A stretch of DNA of 64,000 nt, from positions 1 through 64,000 of the forward strand of contig NZ_LZZS01000005.1 in NCBI RefSeq assembly GCF_014170335.1, in the 5' to 3' direction. This document shows, piece after piece, positions 16,661 to 25,727 of the stretch (position 1 is the stretch's first letter; every line of letters starts with the position of its first letter). The notes under the pieces were generated by a model, which worked only from the letters and a program-made list of their open reading frames with translations, was not told the DNA's origin and made no database searches. Origin of the DNA: Achromobacter sp. UMC46. Lineage in GTDB: Bacteria > Pseudomonadota > Gammaproteobacteria > Burkholderiales > Burkholderiaceae_B. Both the position numbers and the translations under genes were made by a program.

Positions 16661-17482
16661 TTACCAGGGAAAGCTGATCAGGTCGCCGTACAGGCGCTTC
16701 AGCGTACTTTTGACTTCCGGGGAGTTCTGATAGATCGAGATGAACTTCAGCAGGCGCGGATCCTGCGCCTTGTCCGGCGTCGTCACCCAGCGGATTGCGT
16801 AGCGGCGGATGCTGGCGGGGTCGGTGTTGTCGAACGCCAAACCGTCCTTCTCGTTCAACCCGGCCTGCTTGGCGAAGGTGGTGTAGGTCACCGACGCCGT
16901 CACATCGTCGAACGTGCGCGCCGACTGCGACCCTTCGATCTGCACGAATTTCAGCTTCTTGGGATTGGACACCACGTCTTCCAGCGTGGCCTCATGCGCC
17001 ACGCCCGGCTTCAGCTTGACCAGCCCGATCGACTCCAGCAACAACAAGGCCCGGCCGGTGTTCACCGGATCGTTGGGCACCGCGATCGTGGCGCCGTCCG
17101 GCACCGTCTCGCCCTTCTTCAGCTTCTTGGAAAACAGGCCGATCGTGGTCGAGTAACCGAAGGCGATGGGCGTGAGGTTCGCGCCGCGCCGCTGATTGAA
17201 CAGTTGCAGGAAAGGCTCGTGCTGGAAGAAGTTGGCGTCGACCGAACCGTCGGCCACCGCGATGTTGGGCAGCACCCAGTCGTTGAATTCCACCAGCTTG
17301 ACGTCCAGACCTTCTTTCTTCGCCTGCGCGATCGCAATCTCGGTCGCTTCGTTCGCCACGCTGGGGATCACGCCGATGCGCAAGGGCTTGTCCTGCGCGA
17401 TGGCGGAGGCCGACGCCGCCACGCCCAGGGCCGCGACGGCCGCGCCGCGCGTCAATTTGAAAAGCAGGTGCTTGAGAAGCAT
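16661..17482 (-). CDS. MetQ/NlpA-family substrate-binding protein, solitary
   Basis: 273 residues. A signal peptide of about 30 residues ends ASASAIAQDK, with no cysteine, so it is not a lipoprotein as most MetQ proteins are. The mature part LRIGVIPSVANEATEIAIAQ, VEFNDWVLPNIAVADGSVDANFFQHEPFL, GATIAVPNDPVNTGRALLLLE and the YAIRWVT region match the D-methionine-binding family. MetQ delivers methionine to MetNI; neither the ATPase nor the permease gene is nearby. It therefore depends on a transporter encoded elsewhere or binds a different ligand. Start ATG at 17482. Confidence 0.87.
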   Translation of the reverse strand: MLLKHLLFKLTRGAAVAALGVAASASAIAQDKPLRIGVIPSVANEATEIAIAQAKKEGLDVKLVEFNDWVLPNIAVADGSVDANFFQHEPFLQLFNQRRGANLTPIAFGYSTTIGLFSKKLKKGETVPDGATIAVPNDPVNTGRALLLLESIGLVKLKPGVAHEATLEDVVSNPKKLKFVQIEGSQSARTFDDVTASVTYTTFAKQAGLNEKDGLAFDNTDPASIRRYAIRWVTTPDKAQDPRLLKFISIYQNSPEVKSTLKRLYGDLISFPW

Positions 17483-17649
17483 GAAAAATATCCAGAGGTC
17501 TTGAATAAACCGGCCCCGCGCCGGCGCAGGCGATATTGTGCAGCACCTTACGCGCCGCCTCCCGAAAGGCCTTTGTCACGCAATGGCAATGCCTGGACAC
17601 CGGGACAGGCGCTAAGATGGTCGCAATCCGTCCCTTTCCGGAGGTCCTC

Positions 17650-18885
17650 ATGAACGCCGTGCTGACCACCTTGCCCGGCGCGCGGTCCGCCGCCCGCCGC
17701 CGCGACCAGATCGAAGACCAGTTGGGCGCCCACAACTATCACCCCCTGGACGTGGTGATCGCCCGCGGCAGCGGGGTCTGGGTCTATGACGTTGATGGCC
17801 GCAAGTATCTGGATTGCCTGTCGGCCTATTCCGCGGTCAACCAAGGCCACTGCCACCCCCGCATCCTGGCCGCCATGATCGAGCAGGCCCGGAAACTCAC
17901 GCTGACCTCACGCGCGTTCCGCCACGACCAGATGGCGCCGTTCTATGAAGACCTGGCGCGGCTGACCGGGGCGCACAAGGTCCTGCCGATGAACAGCGGC
18001 GCAGAGGCCGTGGAGACCGCCATCAAGGCCGTGCGCAAGTGGGGCTACGAAGTCCGCGGCGTCCCCCAGGACCAGGCCGAGATCATCGTCTGCGCCGACA
18101 ATTTCCATGGCCGCACGCTGGGCATCGTGGGCTTCTCCACCGACCCGGACGCCTACGGCAGCTACGGCCCCTTCGCCCCCGGCTTCAAAGTGGTGCCGTT
18201 CGGCGACTTCGACGCCTTCGATGCGGCCATCACCCCCAACACCGTCGCTTTCCTGGCGGAACCCATCCAGGGCGAGGCCGGCGTGGTGATCCCGCCGGCC
18301 GGCTACTTCACCCGCGTGCGCCAGCGCTGCACCGAACGCGGCATCACGCTGATCCTTGACGAGATCCAGACCGGGCTGGGCCGCACCGGCAAGCTGCTGG
18401 CCGAAGCGCACGAAGGCATCGAAGCCGATGTCACGCTGATCGGCAAGGCGTTGTCGGGCGGCTTCTATCCGGTGTCCGCCGTCCTGTCCAACGCCGACGT
18501 GCTGGGCGTGTTCCAGCCCGGCCAGCACGGCAGCACCTTCGGCGGCAATCCGCTGGCCTGCGCCGTGGCCCGTGCCGCGCTGCAGGTGCTGACCGACGAA
18601 GGCATGATCGACAACGCGGCGGCCGTCGGCGCTTATTTCCTTGAGCGCCTGCGCGCCCTGCCCGGCCCCGTGCGCGAGGCGCGCGGACGCGGCCTGATGC
18701 TGGCGGTAGAGCTGGAACCCGACGCCGGCGGCGCGCGCCGCTTCAGCGAACGCCTGCTGGCACGCGGCATGCTGGTCAAAGATACCCACGGCCACACGCT
18801 GCGCCTGTCGCCGCCGCTGATCGTCACCCGCGAGCAAGTCGATTGGGCATGCGATCAACTTGCCGCGGTACTATCCGCCCCTTGA
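17650..18885 (+). CDS. rocD: Ornithine aminotransferase
   Basis: 411 residues, PLP-dependent class III aminotransferase. It converts ornithine and 2-oxoglutarate to glutamate 5-semialdehyde and glutamate. The PLP lysine is K266 in [15 protein letters not shown], with D237 in [14 protein letters not shown] holding the pyridine nitrogen; [18 protein letters not shown] and [17 protein letters not shown] are the phosphate-binding and dimer regions typical of ornithine (not acetylornithine) transaminases. Start ATG at 17650 has GGAGG 5 bases upstream. It precedes arginase by 22 bases, forming the two-gene arginase pathway. Confidence 0.92.
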   Translation: MNAVLTTLPGARSAARRRDQIEDQLGAHNYHPLDVVIARGSGVWVYDVDGRKYLDCLSAYSAVNQGHCHPRILAAMIEQARKLTLTSRAFRHDQMAPFYEDLARLTGAHKVLPMNSGAEAVETAIKAVRKWGYEVRGVPQDQAEIIVCADNFHGRTLGIVGFSTDPDAYGSYGPFAPGFKVVPFGDFDAFDAAITPNTVAFLAEPIQGEAGVVIPPAGYFTRVRQRCTERGITLILDEIQTGLGRTGKLLAEAHEGIEADVTLIGKALSGGFYPVSAVLSNADVLGVFQPGQHGSTFGGNPLACAVARAALQVLTDEGMIDNAAAVGAYFLERLRALPGPVREARGRGLMLAVELEPDAGGARRFSERLLARGMLVKDTHGHTLRLSPPLIVTREQVDWACDQLAAVLSAP

Positions 18886-18907
18886 AGACCCGACCGGAGC
18901 CCCCCCC

Positions 18908-19846
18908 GTGCAGAACACCGCCACCTTGCCCACCCACATCACCCTGATCGGCGCGCCCACGGATATCGGCGCGGGCGCGCGCGGCGCGTCCATGGGCCCG
19001 GAGGCCTTGCGCGTGGCCGACCTGGGTCCCGTCATCGAAGCGCAAGGCTTCCAGGTGACCGACCGCGGCAACCTGTACGGCCCGGCCAATCCGTGGCTGC
19101 CACCGGTGGACGGCTACCGTCATCTGGATGAGGTCACGGCATGGAACCACGCAGTGCACGATGCCGTGTACGCTGAACTGGCCCAGGGCCGGCTGCCCAT
19201 CCTGCTGGGCGGCGACCATTGCCTGGGCATCGGATCGATCAGCGCCGTGGCGCGCCATTGCCGCGAAGCGGGCAAGAAGCTGCGGGTGCTATGGCTGGAC
19301 GCGCACGCCGATTTCAATACGAATGCGCTGACGCCCACCGGCAACGTCCACGGCATGCCCGTTGCCTGCCTGTGCGGCTATGGTCCCGAACAGATCACGG
19401 GCATGTCCGGCCAGACCCCGGACATCGAGCCGGGCTGGGTGCGCCAGATCGGCATCCGCAGCGTGGACCAGGGCGAAAAGCGGCTGGTCCACGAGGCCGG
19501 CCTGGAAGTGTTCGACATGCGCTACCTGGATGAAATGGGCATGCGCGCCACGATGGAAGCGGCGCTGGCCGGCCTGGACGCCGACACCCACCTGCACGTG
19601 AGCTTCGACGTGGATTTCCTGGACCCCGAGATCGCGCCCGGCGTGGGCACGACCGTGCCGGGCGGCCCGACTTACCGCGAGGCGCAGTTGTGCATGGAGA
19701 TGATCGCCGACACCGGCCTGATGCGCTCGCTGGACGTGGTCGAACTGAATCCGGCCTTCGACGTGCGCAACAAGACGGCGGAACTGGCGGTGGACCTGAT
19801 CGAAAGCCTGTTCGGCAAGTCCACGCTGATGCGCCGCGGCAGTTGA
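18908..19846 (+). CDS. rocF: Arginase
   Basis: 312 residues, ureohydrolase fold with two Mn ions; hydrolyses arginine to ornithine and urea. Metal ligands: H104 (GGDHCLGIGS), D131/H133/D135 (LDAHADFNT), D234/D236 (SFDVDFLDP). The NTNALTPTGNVHGMP substrate loop is that of true arginases rather than agmatinases. A GTG start at 18908 is preferred because CGGAG lies 8 bases upstream; a TTG at 18860, inside the end of rocD, would add 16 non-conserved residues. It is co-transcribed with rocD and supplies its substrate. A urease gene is not in this window. Confidence 0.92.
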   Translation: MQNTATLPTHITLIGAPTDIGAGARGASMGPEALRVADLGPVIEAQGFQVTDRGNLYGPANPWLPPVDGYRHLDEVTAWNHAVHDAVYAELAQGRLPILLGGDHCLGIGSISAVARHCREAGKKLRVLWLDAHADFNTNALTPTGNVHGMPVACLCGYGPEQITGMSGQTPDIEPGWVRQIGIRSVDQGEKRLVHEAGLEVFDMRYLDEMGMRATMEAALAGLDADTHLHVSFDVDFLDPEIAPGVGTTVPGGPTYREAQLCMEMIADTGLMRSLDVVELNPAFDVRNKTAELAVDLIESLFGKSTLMRRGS

Positions 19847-19864
19847 TCCTGGGCCCAATCGGGC

Positions 19865-20605
19865 CTAACCCGCCCGTGCGCGGCGGATCGCCTCTGCCGC
19901 CGCCTGCAGATGGCGCAGATTCCGGTCGCGCTGTTCCCAGACGCGGGACGTAGGGCCCGCCATGCATAACGCGTACCACTCGCCGCCCAGATCCAGCGCG
20001 ACCGCCAGCCCGGTCAGCTCTGCCACGCTTTCCCCCACGTTGGCCGCCCATCCCTGCGCCGCGACCCGCTCCACGTCGGCGCGCAGGGCATCGCGCGTGA
20101 GCAGCGTACGTTCGGTGTAGCGCGTGTAGTCCGCGACGGCCAGCATGCTTTCGCAGTCCGCCGGCGCGAGCCGCGCCAGGATCGCGCGGGCGACCGCGCT
20201 GGTGTGCAGGGGCCGGCGCGCGCCGGGACGCGCCGCATAGTGCACCGGATGGGTCGACTCCACCACGTCCAGGAACACCACGGCGCCGTCCTGGATCTTG
20301 CCCAGCATCACCGTCTCGTTGGACGCGTCGCGCAGGGCGGCCAGATGCGGCCGCACCTGCTCCAGCCACGGATCGCCCGTCTGGATCTGGGCGCTCAACG
20401 CATGCAGCTTGGCGGTCGGGTAATACCCCCCGCGCCGGCGCACTTCGTACAGATAGCCGCGCGCGACCAGCGTGCGCACGAGCGCCAGACAACTGGACAT
20501 CGGGGCGCCCAGGCCCTGCGCCAATTCGGTCAACGGCATCGGCCGCCGAGTCTGCGCGAACAGTTCGATCAGCTCCAGCGTCCGCACGACCAGTTTCACT
20601 TCCAT
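19865..20605 (-). CDS. IclR family transcriptional regulator
   Basis: 246 residues: winged helix-turn-helix at about 1-65 (LTELAQGLGAPMSSCLALVRTLVARGYLY) and the IclR effector-binding domain at about 80-240 (ETVMLGKIQDGAVVFLDVVES, RRPLHTSAVARAILA, GWAANVGESVAELTGLAVAL). It lies 18 bases from the arginase stop, but on the other strand, and is divergent from the binding-protein and alcohol dehydrogenase genes, which are its likely targets. Start ATG at 20605. Confidence 0.88.
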   Translation of the reverse strand: MEVKLVVRTLELIELFAQTRRPMPLTELAQGLGAPMSSCLALVRTLVARGYLYEVRRRGGYYPTAKLHALSAQIQTGDPWLEQVRPHLAALRDASNETVMLGKIQDGAVVFLDVVESTHPVHYAARPGARRPLHTSAVARAILARLAPADCESMLAVADYTRYTERTLLTRDALRADVERVAAQGWAANVGESVAELTGLAVALDLGGEWYALCMAGPTSRVWEQRDRNLRHLQAAAEAIRRARAG

Positions 20606-20669
20606 TGTGTCGACCCCGGTTCGGATTTGCCTTCAGAAGAAACGTAAATCTGCTAGGTAATCCACTGTG

Positions 20670-20713
20670 TTGACTTTTCATATGGGTGAACCTAAATTCT
20701 TGCACAGGAATTT
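20670..20713 (+). promoter_or_regulatory. Candidate promoter and operator for the receptor-alcohol dehydrogenase operon
   Basis: TTGACT (20670-20675) and TAAATT (20693-20698) are separated by 17 bases, a good sigma-70 spacing. AAATTC (20694-20699), inside the -10, is inverted as GAATTT (20708-20713), which would let a repressor cover the start site. The gap 20606-20833 holds no gene. The IclR protein encoded divergently is the obvious candidate to bind. Confidence 0.5.
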
Positions 20714-20833
20714 CTATTCACCAATAAGAATTCAACTTCAGCCGGCTGGAGAACTGGCGCGTCGGACTGTGCGGTATCGCGTCATCAACACAATTCCAAT
20801 ATTCGGCCCGGATCCGGGCTGGGAGACAGACAG

Positions 20834-22042
20834 ATGCGTATCAAACCCCTGCTGGCGGCGCTCGCCGCCCTAATGGCCGCGTCCGCGGCTCACGCCCAAT
20901 CGGATGTCGTGCGCCTGGGCGTGTCCAATGACCGTTCTGGCATCTACTCGGACCTGGGTGGCCAGGGCTCGGAGATGGCCGTGCGGATGGCGGTCGAAGA
21001 TTTCGGCGGCAAGGCGGCCGGCAAGACCGTGGAAGTGATCGGGGCCGACAACCAGAACAAGGCCGATGTGGCCTCGGCGCTGGTCCGCCGCTGGTTCGAT
21101 ACGCAGGGGCTCGTCGCCGTGGTGGATGGCGGCGCCAGTTCGGCCGGCTTGGCCGCCCAGGGCGTCGCCAAGGAGAAAGGCGGCACGGCGCTGATCAGCG
21201 GCGGCTTCGCCGGCGACTTCAGCGGCAAGCAATGCAGCAATCTCAGCACGCAGTGGGCGCCCGACACCTACGCGCTGGCCAATGCGGTCGTCAAGAGCGT
21301 GGTGGAAAGCGGCGGCAAGTCCTGGTACTTCATTACCACCGACTACGTTTTCGGAAAATCGCTGGAAAGCAATGCCAGCCGCTTCGTGCAGAACGCGGGC
21401 GGCAAGGTCGTGGGCAGCACGCGCCATCCGCTGGGCGCCATGGACTTCGCGTCATTCCTGGTGCAGGCGCAATCGTCCAAGGCCGACGTCGTGGGCCTGG
21501 CCAGCGCCGGCGGCGACCTCGTCAACCTGATCAAGCAGGCGCAGGAATTCGGCCTGACGGGCGGCAAGCAGCGCTTGCTGACCTTCCTGACCTTCATCAA
21601 CGACGTGCAGGCGATGGGCTTGCCGGTGGCCCAGGGGCTGACCTTCCCCACCGGTTTCTATTGGGACGCCGACGAGGACACCCGCGCCTGGACCCAACGC
21701 TGGCAGAAGAAGATGGGCGTCACGCGTCCGCCTTCCATCGTGCAGGCGCTCAGCTATGTCGCCACCACGCACTACCTGCAGGCGGCCCAGGCGGCGGGCA
21801 CGTTCGAAGGCGCCGCGGTCAACCAGAAAATGCGCGAGTTGCCCATCACGACCAAACTGATCAAGAATGCCCGGATCCGCCCCGAGGACGGCCGCGTCAT
21901 CATGGACCTGTACCTGGTGGAAGTGAAGAAGCCCGCCGAGTCCAAATACCCCGGCGACTTCTACCGTATCCTGTCTACCGTGCCTGGCGAAAAAGTGTTC
22001 GTGTCGCTTGCCGACAGCGAATGCCCGCTGGTCAAGAAGTAG
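20834..22042 (+). CDS. ABC transporter substrate-binding protein, Leu/Ile/Val-BP type
   Basis: 402 residues. Signal peptide of about 21 residues ending SAAHAQSD. The mature protein (VVRLGVSNDRSGIYSDLGGQGSEMAVRMAVEDFGGKAAGKTVEVIGADNQNKADVASALVRRWFD) is the type I periplasmic-binding fold of the LivJ family, sub-group that binds aliphatic amides, urea or related ligands rather than leucine. No permease or ATPase gene follows; the next gene, 61 bases on, is a zinc alcohol dehydrogenase. The receptor may work with a remote permease or, together with the dehydrogenase, in alcohol-linked sensing or uptake. Start ATG at 20834. Confidence 0.83.
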   Translation: MRIKPLLAALAALMAASAAHAQSDVVRLGVSNDRSGIYSDLGGQGSEMAVRMAVEDFGGKAAGKTVEVIGADNQNKADVASALVRRWFDTQGLVAVVDGGASSAGLAAQGVAKEKGGTALISGGFAGDFSGKQCSNLSTQWAPDTYALANAVVKSVVESGGKSWYFITTDYVFGKSLESNASRFVQNAGGKVVGSTRHPLGAMDFASFLVQAQSSKADVVGLASAGGDLVNLIKQAQEFGLTGGKQRLLTFLTFINDVQAMGLPVAQGLTFPTGFYWDADEDTRAWTQRWQKKMGVTRPPSIVQALSYVATTHYLQAAQAAGTFEGAAVNQKMRELPITTKLIKNARIRPEDGRVIMDLYLVEVKKPAESKYPGDFYRILSTVPGEKVFVSLADSECPLVKK

Positions 22043-22103
22043 CGCTCCAACCAGCGCCCCAACGTAGTGCCCCGGCCATAAGAATCACTAAAGGAGACAT
22101 CCC

Positions 22104-23165
22104 ATGAAGTGCTATTGCGTCGTCAACTTCCGCGAACCCTTGCAGGAAATGAATCAGCCTACGCCCACCCCGCAAGGGACGCAGGTGCTGCTGAAGGTCC
22201 GTGCGGCGGGGGTCTGCCATAGCGATATCCACTTGTGGGAAGGCGGCTACGACCTGGGCCAGGGCCGCACGCTGTCATTGAAAGACCGCGGCGTCTCGTT
22301 GCCGCTGACGATGGGCCATGAAACCGTGGGCGCCGTCGTCGCGGCCGGCCCGGAAGCCTCGGGGCTTTCGGATGACCGCAATTACCTTGTCTACCCGTGG
22401 ATCGGCTGCGGCACGTGCCCCTCGTGCGTATCGGGCATGGAAAACCATTGCAGCGCGCCGGCCTGCCTGGGCGTGCACCGCGCCGGCGGCTATGCCGACC
22501 ATATCGTGGTGCCACATCCGAAGTACCTCATCGACATCGGCGACCTGGACCCGGCGCAGATCGCCCCCTACGCTTGCTCGGGCCTGACCACCTATTCAGC
22601 GCTCAAGAAGATCGGCGCCGACATCTACCGTGAACATCCGGTCGTGATCTTCGGCGCCGGCGGCCTGGGGCTGATGAGCCTGACCTTGATCAAGGCACTG
22701 GGCGGCGCGGGCGCCATCGTGGTCGACATCGACCCCGCCAAGCGCCAGGCCGCGCTCGAGGCCGGCGCATTGGCCGCGATCGACGGCGCCGCGCCCGATG
22801 CCGCGCAGCAGATCATCAAGGCCGCGGGCGGCAAGCCCGTGCAGGCGGCGATCGACCTGGTGGGCGCGCCCGCCACCACGTCGCTGGCGTTCGACTTCCT
22901 GACCAAGGGCGGCAAACTGATCATCGTCGGCCTGTTCGGCGGCGCCTCGTCGTGGCCCATCGCGCTGATCCCCATGAAGGCCATGTCCATCATCGGCAGC
23001 TACGTGGGCAATTTGACGGAACTGAAAGAGCTGATGGAACTGGTGCGGGCGGGCAAGGTGCCGCCGATGCCGGTGCACCGCCACGCCCTGGCCGAAGCCG
23101 ACAGCGTGCTGTCCGCGCTGCGCGCCGGCAAGGTCGTCGGCCGCGCCGTCCTGACGGTCGATTGA
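22104..23165 (+). CDS. Zinc-dependent alcohol dehydrogenase
   Basis: 353 residues of the medium-chain dehydrogenase family. Catalytic zinc ligands C38, H72-E73 (GHE) and C158; structural zinc cysteines C102, C105, C108 and C116 (GCGTCPSC and ENHC) all present; the coenzyme motif GAGGLG is at 184-189. It oxidises primary alcohols with NAD(P). ATG at 22104 has GGAG 8 bases upstream (AAAGGAGACATCCC). The unusual feature is its place behind an amino-acid-type binding protein and a divergent IclR regulator, suggesting use of an alcohol or an amide-derived alcohol. Confidence 0.9.
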   Translation: MKCYCVVNFREPLQEMNQPTPTPQGTQVLLKVRAAGVCHSDIHLWEGGYDLGQGRTLSLKDRGVSLPLTMGHETVGAVVAAGPEASGLSDDRNYLVYPWIGCGTCPSCVSGMENHCSAPACLGVHRAGGYADHIVVPHPKYLIDIGDLDPAQIAPYACSGLTTYSALKKIGADIYREHPVVIFGAGGLGLMSLTLIKALGGAGAIVVDIDPAKRQAALEAGALAAIDGAAPDAAQQIIKAAGGKPVQAAIDLVGAPATTSLAFDFLTKGGKLIIVGLFGGASSWPIALIPMKAMSIIGSYVGNLTELKELMELVRAGKVPPMPVHRHALAEADSVLSALRAGKVVGRAVLTVD

Positions 23166-23213
23166 CGCTGCGGAACCCCTGCAGGACGCCGCGCCCGGCG
23201 CCGGGCGCGGCCA

Positions 23214-23726
23214 TCAGCTCGGCCGCAAGCGCGGATCGTAGATGAACCGTTCGCGCCGGACCACGACGATATGCTCGGCGTCCGGATGCGCGGGATTGAT
23301 CAGCAGATTGCAGTCGGGCACGCCCCGATACGGCACGATGGCGCTGGGCAGTTCCAGCAACGCCGACACGCCCGAGGCCACCCAGTTGTCGCCCACGGCC
23401 TGCGAGGCCTCGGCGAACGGCACCGCTTCCCAGAACGGATAGTCTTCCTGCAGCTGGCCCAGCGTCAACGCCTGGCGGGCTTCGTGGACGGCGCGCGGCA
23501 CCGCCAGCTCGATCAGATACCGGTTGGCCTGCTCGGACGCGCGGGCCGCGAAATGCACCACGGTCTCCAGCACGGCAAGCGCCACGCTGGACGACGTATA
23601 CACCACCGCCGTGCCCGGGCTGTTGTAGCGGCCGCCTACCGCGGCAGCCCCGGCGCCGCTCAGGTCGTCGGCCCGATACTTACCGGCCGTCGTCCCGATG
23701 CGCCACAGCGACACGAACTCCGTCAT
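23214..23726 (-). CDS. RES-domain toxin of a RES-Xre toxin-antitoxin pair
   Basis: 170 residues. The RES domain is recognisable: LWRIGT (R9), GGRYNSPGTAVVYTSSSVALAVLETVVH (R33, Y34, S45-47, E54) and the C-terminal YRGVPDCNLLINPAHPDAEHIVVVRRERFIYDPRL. Proteins of this family degrade NAD+ in the cytoplasm, halting growth. The start ATG at 23726 overlaps the stop of the antitoxin gene by 4 bases, so translation is coupled and the antitoxin is made first. The open frame extends upstream into the antitoxin gene but that part is out-of-frame sequence. Confidence 0.88.
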   Translation of the reverse strand: MTEFVSLWRIGTTAGKYRADDLSGAGAAAVGGRYNSPGTAVVYTSSSVALAVLETVVHFAARASEQANRYLIELAVPRAVHEARQALTLGQLQEDYPFWEAVPFAEASQAVGDNWVASGVSALLELPSAIVPYRGVPDCNLLINPAHPDAEHIVVVRRERFIYDPRLRPS

Positions 23727-24208
23727 GCGTAGACGCCGGCCGCCGCGCGCGCCAGGGTGTCTTCCACGATGCGGCTGCTGGCGTCCGAGGTCAGCAGCGA
23801 CAAGGGTTTGACGTTGCCCAAGGCGGGCACGGGCGTGTTCAGCCACAGCACGGCTTCTTCGTCGCTGCCCAGCACCTGCCGCGCCACCCGCGCCACCCGC
23901 GCCACCCGCGCCAGGCGATCCGATTCGCCCAGCGGCAGCATCTGCCCTTCACGGGTCCACCGCGACAACGACGCCGCCTTGACCTCGGTAATGGCCATGA
24001 TTTCCGATTTGGGCACCTGCAGGAAGTCGGCGGCGTCGTCCACCATCTGCGCGGGCAGGCCCCGGCGCACATCGCGCGCGATGTCGCTTAGCGGGCTGTC
24101 CACCAGTTCCAGGAACAGTTGCTTGGCCCGCCCTGCCGCATGGCGCGGCGGACGCTTGGCGGAAGCGCCGCGCTTGTCGGCGGATTTTCCAGCAATGGCG
24201 ATAGTCAT
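23723..24208 (-). CDS. Xre/MbcA/ParS-like antitoxin with DUF2384 C-terminus
   Basis: 161 residues. An N-terminal lysine-rich part is followed by a helix-turn-helix-like region (VDDAADFLQVPKSEIMAITEVKAASLSRWTREGQ) and a C-terminal toxin-binding domain: SDRLARVARVARVARQVLGSDEEAVLWLNTPVPALGNVKPLSLL. This matches the antitoxins that neutralise RES toxins by covering their NAD pocket. Start ATG at 24208 has GAGG 5 bases upstream; the first 39 codons of the longer frame lack support. A 9-base repeat (GCGCCACCC, three copies at 23881-23907) encodes the ARV run. Confidence 0.85.
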   Translation of the reverse strand: MTIAIAGKSADKRGASAKRPPRHAAGRAKQLFLELVDSPLSDIARDVRRGLPAQMVDDAADFLQVPKSEIMAITEVKAASLSRWTREGQMLPLGESDRLARVARVARVARQVLGSDEEAVLWLNTPVPALGNVKPLSLLTSDASSRIVEDTLARAAAGVYA

Positions 24209-24362
24209 GAACGCCTCAGAAAATTCCAAACAGAATTTATGATATCCCATTTGGAACCCCACTTTCAAGGCGGTTTCCGCCTGGCGCGCCTTCGCCCCGG
24301 CATGCACCGGATTTGGGCATATCATAGGCGGCGTTACACACGATCACAGACAAGGACAGGCA

Positions 24363-24740
24363 ATGACGGACCGGCAGCTCACGATACTCGCGGCATTGAA
24401 TCTCATGGTGGCAGTGGGCGCGGGCGCCTTCGGCGCGCATGGGCTCAAGCGCATGCTGACCCCGGAATTGTTGTCCGTCTGGCAGACCGGCGTGATGTAC
24501 CACCTGGTCCACGCCCTGGGCCTGTTCATCATCGCGCTGCTGGGCGCCCGTTTCGGTTCGCCGCTGCTGTCCGCGGCCGGCCTGGTCATGTTCGCGGGCA
24601 TCGTGCTGTTTTCAGGCAGCCTGTACCTGTTGTCACTGACCGGCACGCATTGGCTCGGCGTCGTCACCCCCCTGGGCGGCGCAGCCTTCCTGGCCGCCTG
24701 GGCGATGGTGGCGCTGGCCGCCTACCGCGCGCAGGGCTGA
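24363..24740 (+). CDS. DUF423 membrane protein (YgdD type)
   Basis: 125 residues with four hydrophobic helices: TILAALNLMVAVGAGAFGAHGLKR, VMYHLVHALGLFIIALLG, AGLVMFAGIVLFSGSLYLLSL and PLGGAAFLAAWAMVAL. The GAFGAHGLK motif near the N-terminus and the FSGSLYLL pattern are diagnostic of DUF423. Function is unknown in the family. ATG at 24363 follows AAGGACAGGCA. It stands alone, between the toxin pair and a permease. Confidence 0.85.
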   Translation: MTDRQLTILAALNLMVAVGAGAFGAHGLKRMLTPELLSVWQTGVMYHLVHALGLFIIALLGARFGSPLLSAAGLVMFAGIVLFSGSLYLLSLTGTHWLGVVTPLGGAAFLAAWAMVALAAYRAQG

Positions 24741-24810
24741 CCGCCCCCTTCCCCCCGCACGCCCCTCCTTTCCCCATGGCGGCAGGAACCGCCGCCCTTG
24801 CAGGTTTCAG

Positions 24811-25719
24811 ATGTCTTCCTCGACCGTATTACCCGCCGCCCGGGACCACTCCGCCGCCGCAGGCATTGCCTGCGTGGTGGGCGGCATCTTCTTCCTGACA
24901 CTCAGCGACGCCAACGCCAAGTGGCTGGGCGCCCACTACAACCCGCTGCAGATCCTGTTCCTGCGCGCGCTGATCGCGCTGCCCTTCGTGACGGCGCTGG
25001 CGTTGTGGCTCGGCGGCCGCCGCGTGCTGCGCACCACGCACCCGGGCCTGCACCTGACTCGCGGCGCGATCAACGTGGTGTCCGCCTGTTGCTTCTACCT
25101 GGGCCTGCGCGCGCTGCCACTGGCTGAGGCCACCGCCATCGCGTTCGCGGCGCCCTTGTTCGTGACGGCGCTGTCGGTGCTGATCCTGAAAGAACGCGTG
25201 GACGGCAAGCGCTGGCTGGCCGTGCTGGCCGGTTTCGCCGGCGTGCTGATCGTGGTGCGCCCGGGGTCGGCCGCCTTCCAGCCCGCCACCCTGTTGCCGT
25301 TGACGACGGCCCTGCTGTACGCCGTCATGATGATCACGGCGCGCGGCATCAACCGCGGAGAGGGCATGCTGACGACGACGTTCTACATCGTACTGGGCCA
25401 ACTGGTCTGCAGCGCGGTCGGCCTGCCTTGGGTATGGCAGACGCCAGCGATGGAAGACCTGCCTTACTTCGGCGGCGTGGCGCTGTTCAGCACGCTGGGG
25501 CTGGCACTGATCACGCAGGGCTTCCGCATCGGTCCGGCGTCCGTCGTGGCGCCCTTCGACTACACCGGCTTGATCTGGGCCACGATCCTGGGCTGGATCT
25601 TCTGGCGCGAAGCGCCGGACGCCTATGCCTATCTGGGCGCGTTGTTCATCGCGGGCAGCGGTGTCTACATCGCCGTGCGCGAGGCACGGGCCAAGGGTAA
25701 ACGGCGCGTCAAGGCATAA
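24811..25719 (+). CDS. DMT-superfamily (EamA) permease
   Basis: 302 residues with ten hydrophobic segments in two EamA halves. The second half is introduced by a PATLLPLTTALLYAVMMITARGINR stretch, and the C-terminus RRVKA is basic as is usual. Such permeases export or import amino acids, nucleobases or drug-like metabolites; the substrate cannot be read from sequence. Start at 24811 (ATG) directly follows a GC-rich gap of 70 bases with no regulatory signal I recognise. Confidence 0.85.
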   Translation: MSSSTVLPAARDHSAAAGIACVVGGIFFLTLSDANAKWLGAHYNPLQILFLRALIALPFVTALALWLGGRRVLRTTHPGLHLTRGAINVVSACCFYLGLRALPLAEATAIAFAAPLFVTALSVLILKERVDGKRWLAVLAGFAGVLIVVRPGSAAFQPATLLPLTTALLYAVMMITARGINRGEGMLTTTFYIVLGQLVCSAVGLPWVWQTPAMEDLPYFGGVALFSTLGLALITQGFRIGPASVVAPFDYTGLIWATILGWIFWREAPDAYAYLGALFIAGSGVYIAVREARAKGKRRVKA

Positions 25720-25727
25720 CGCCGCGA

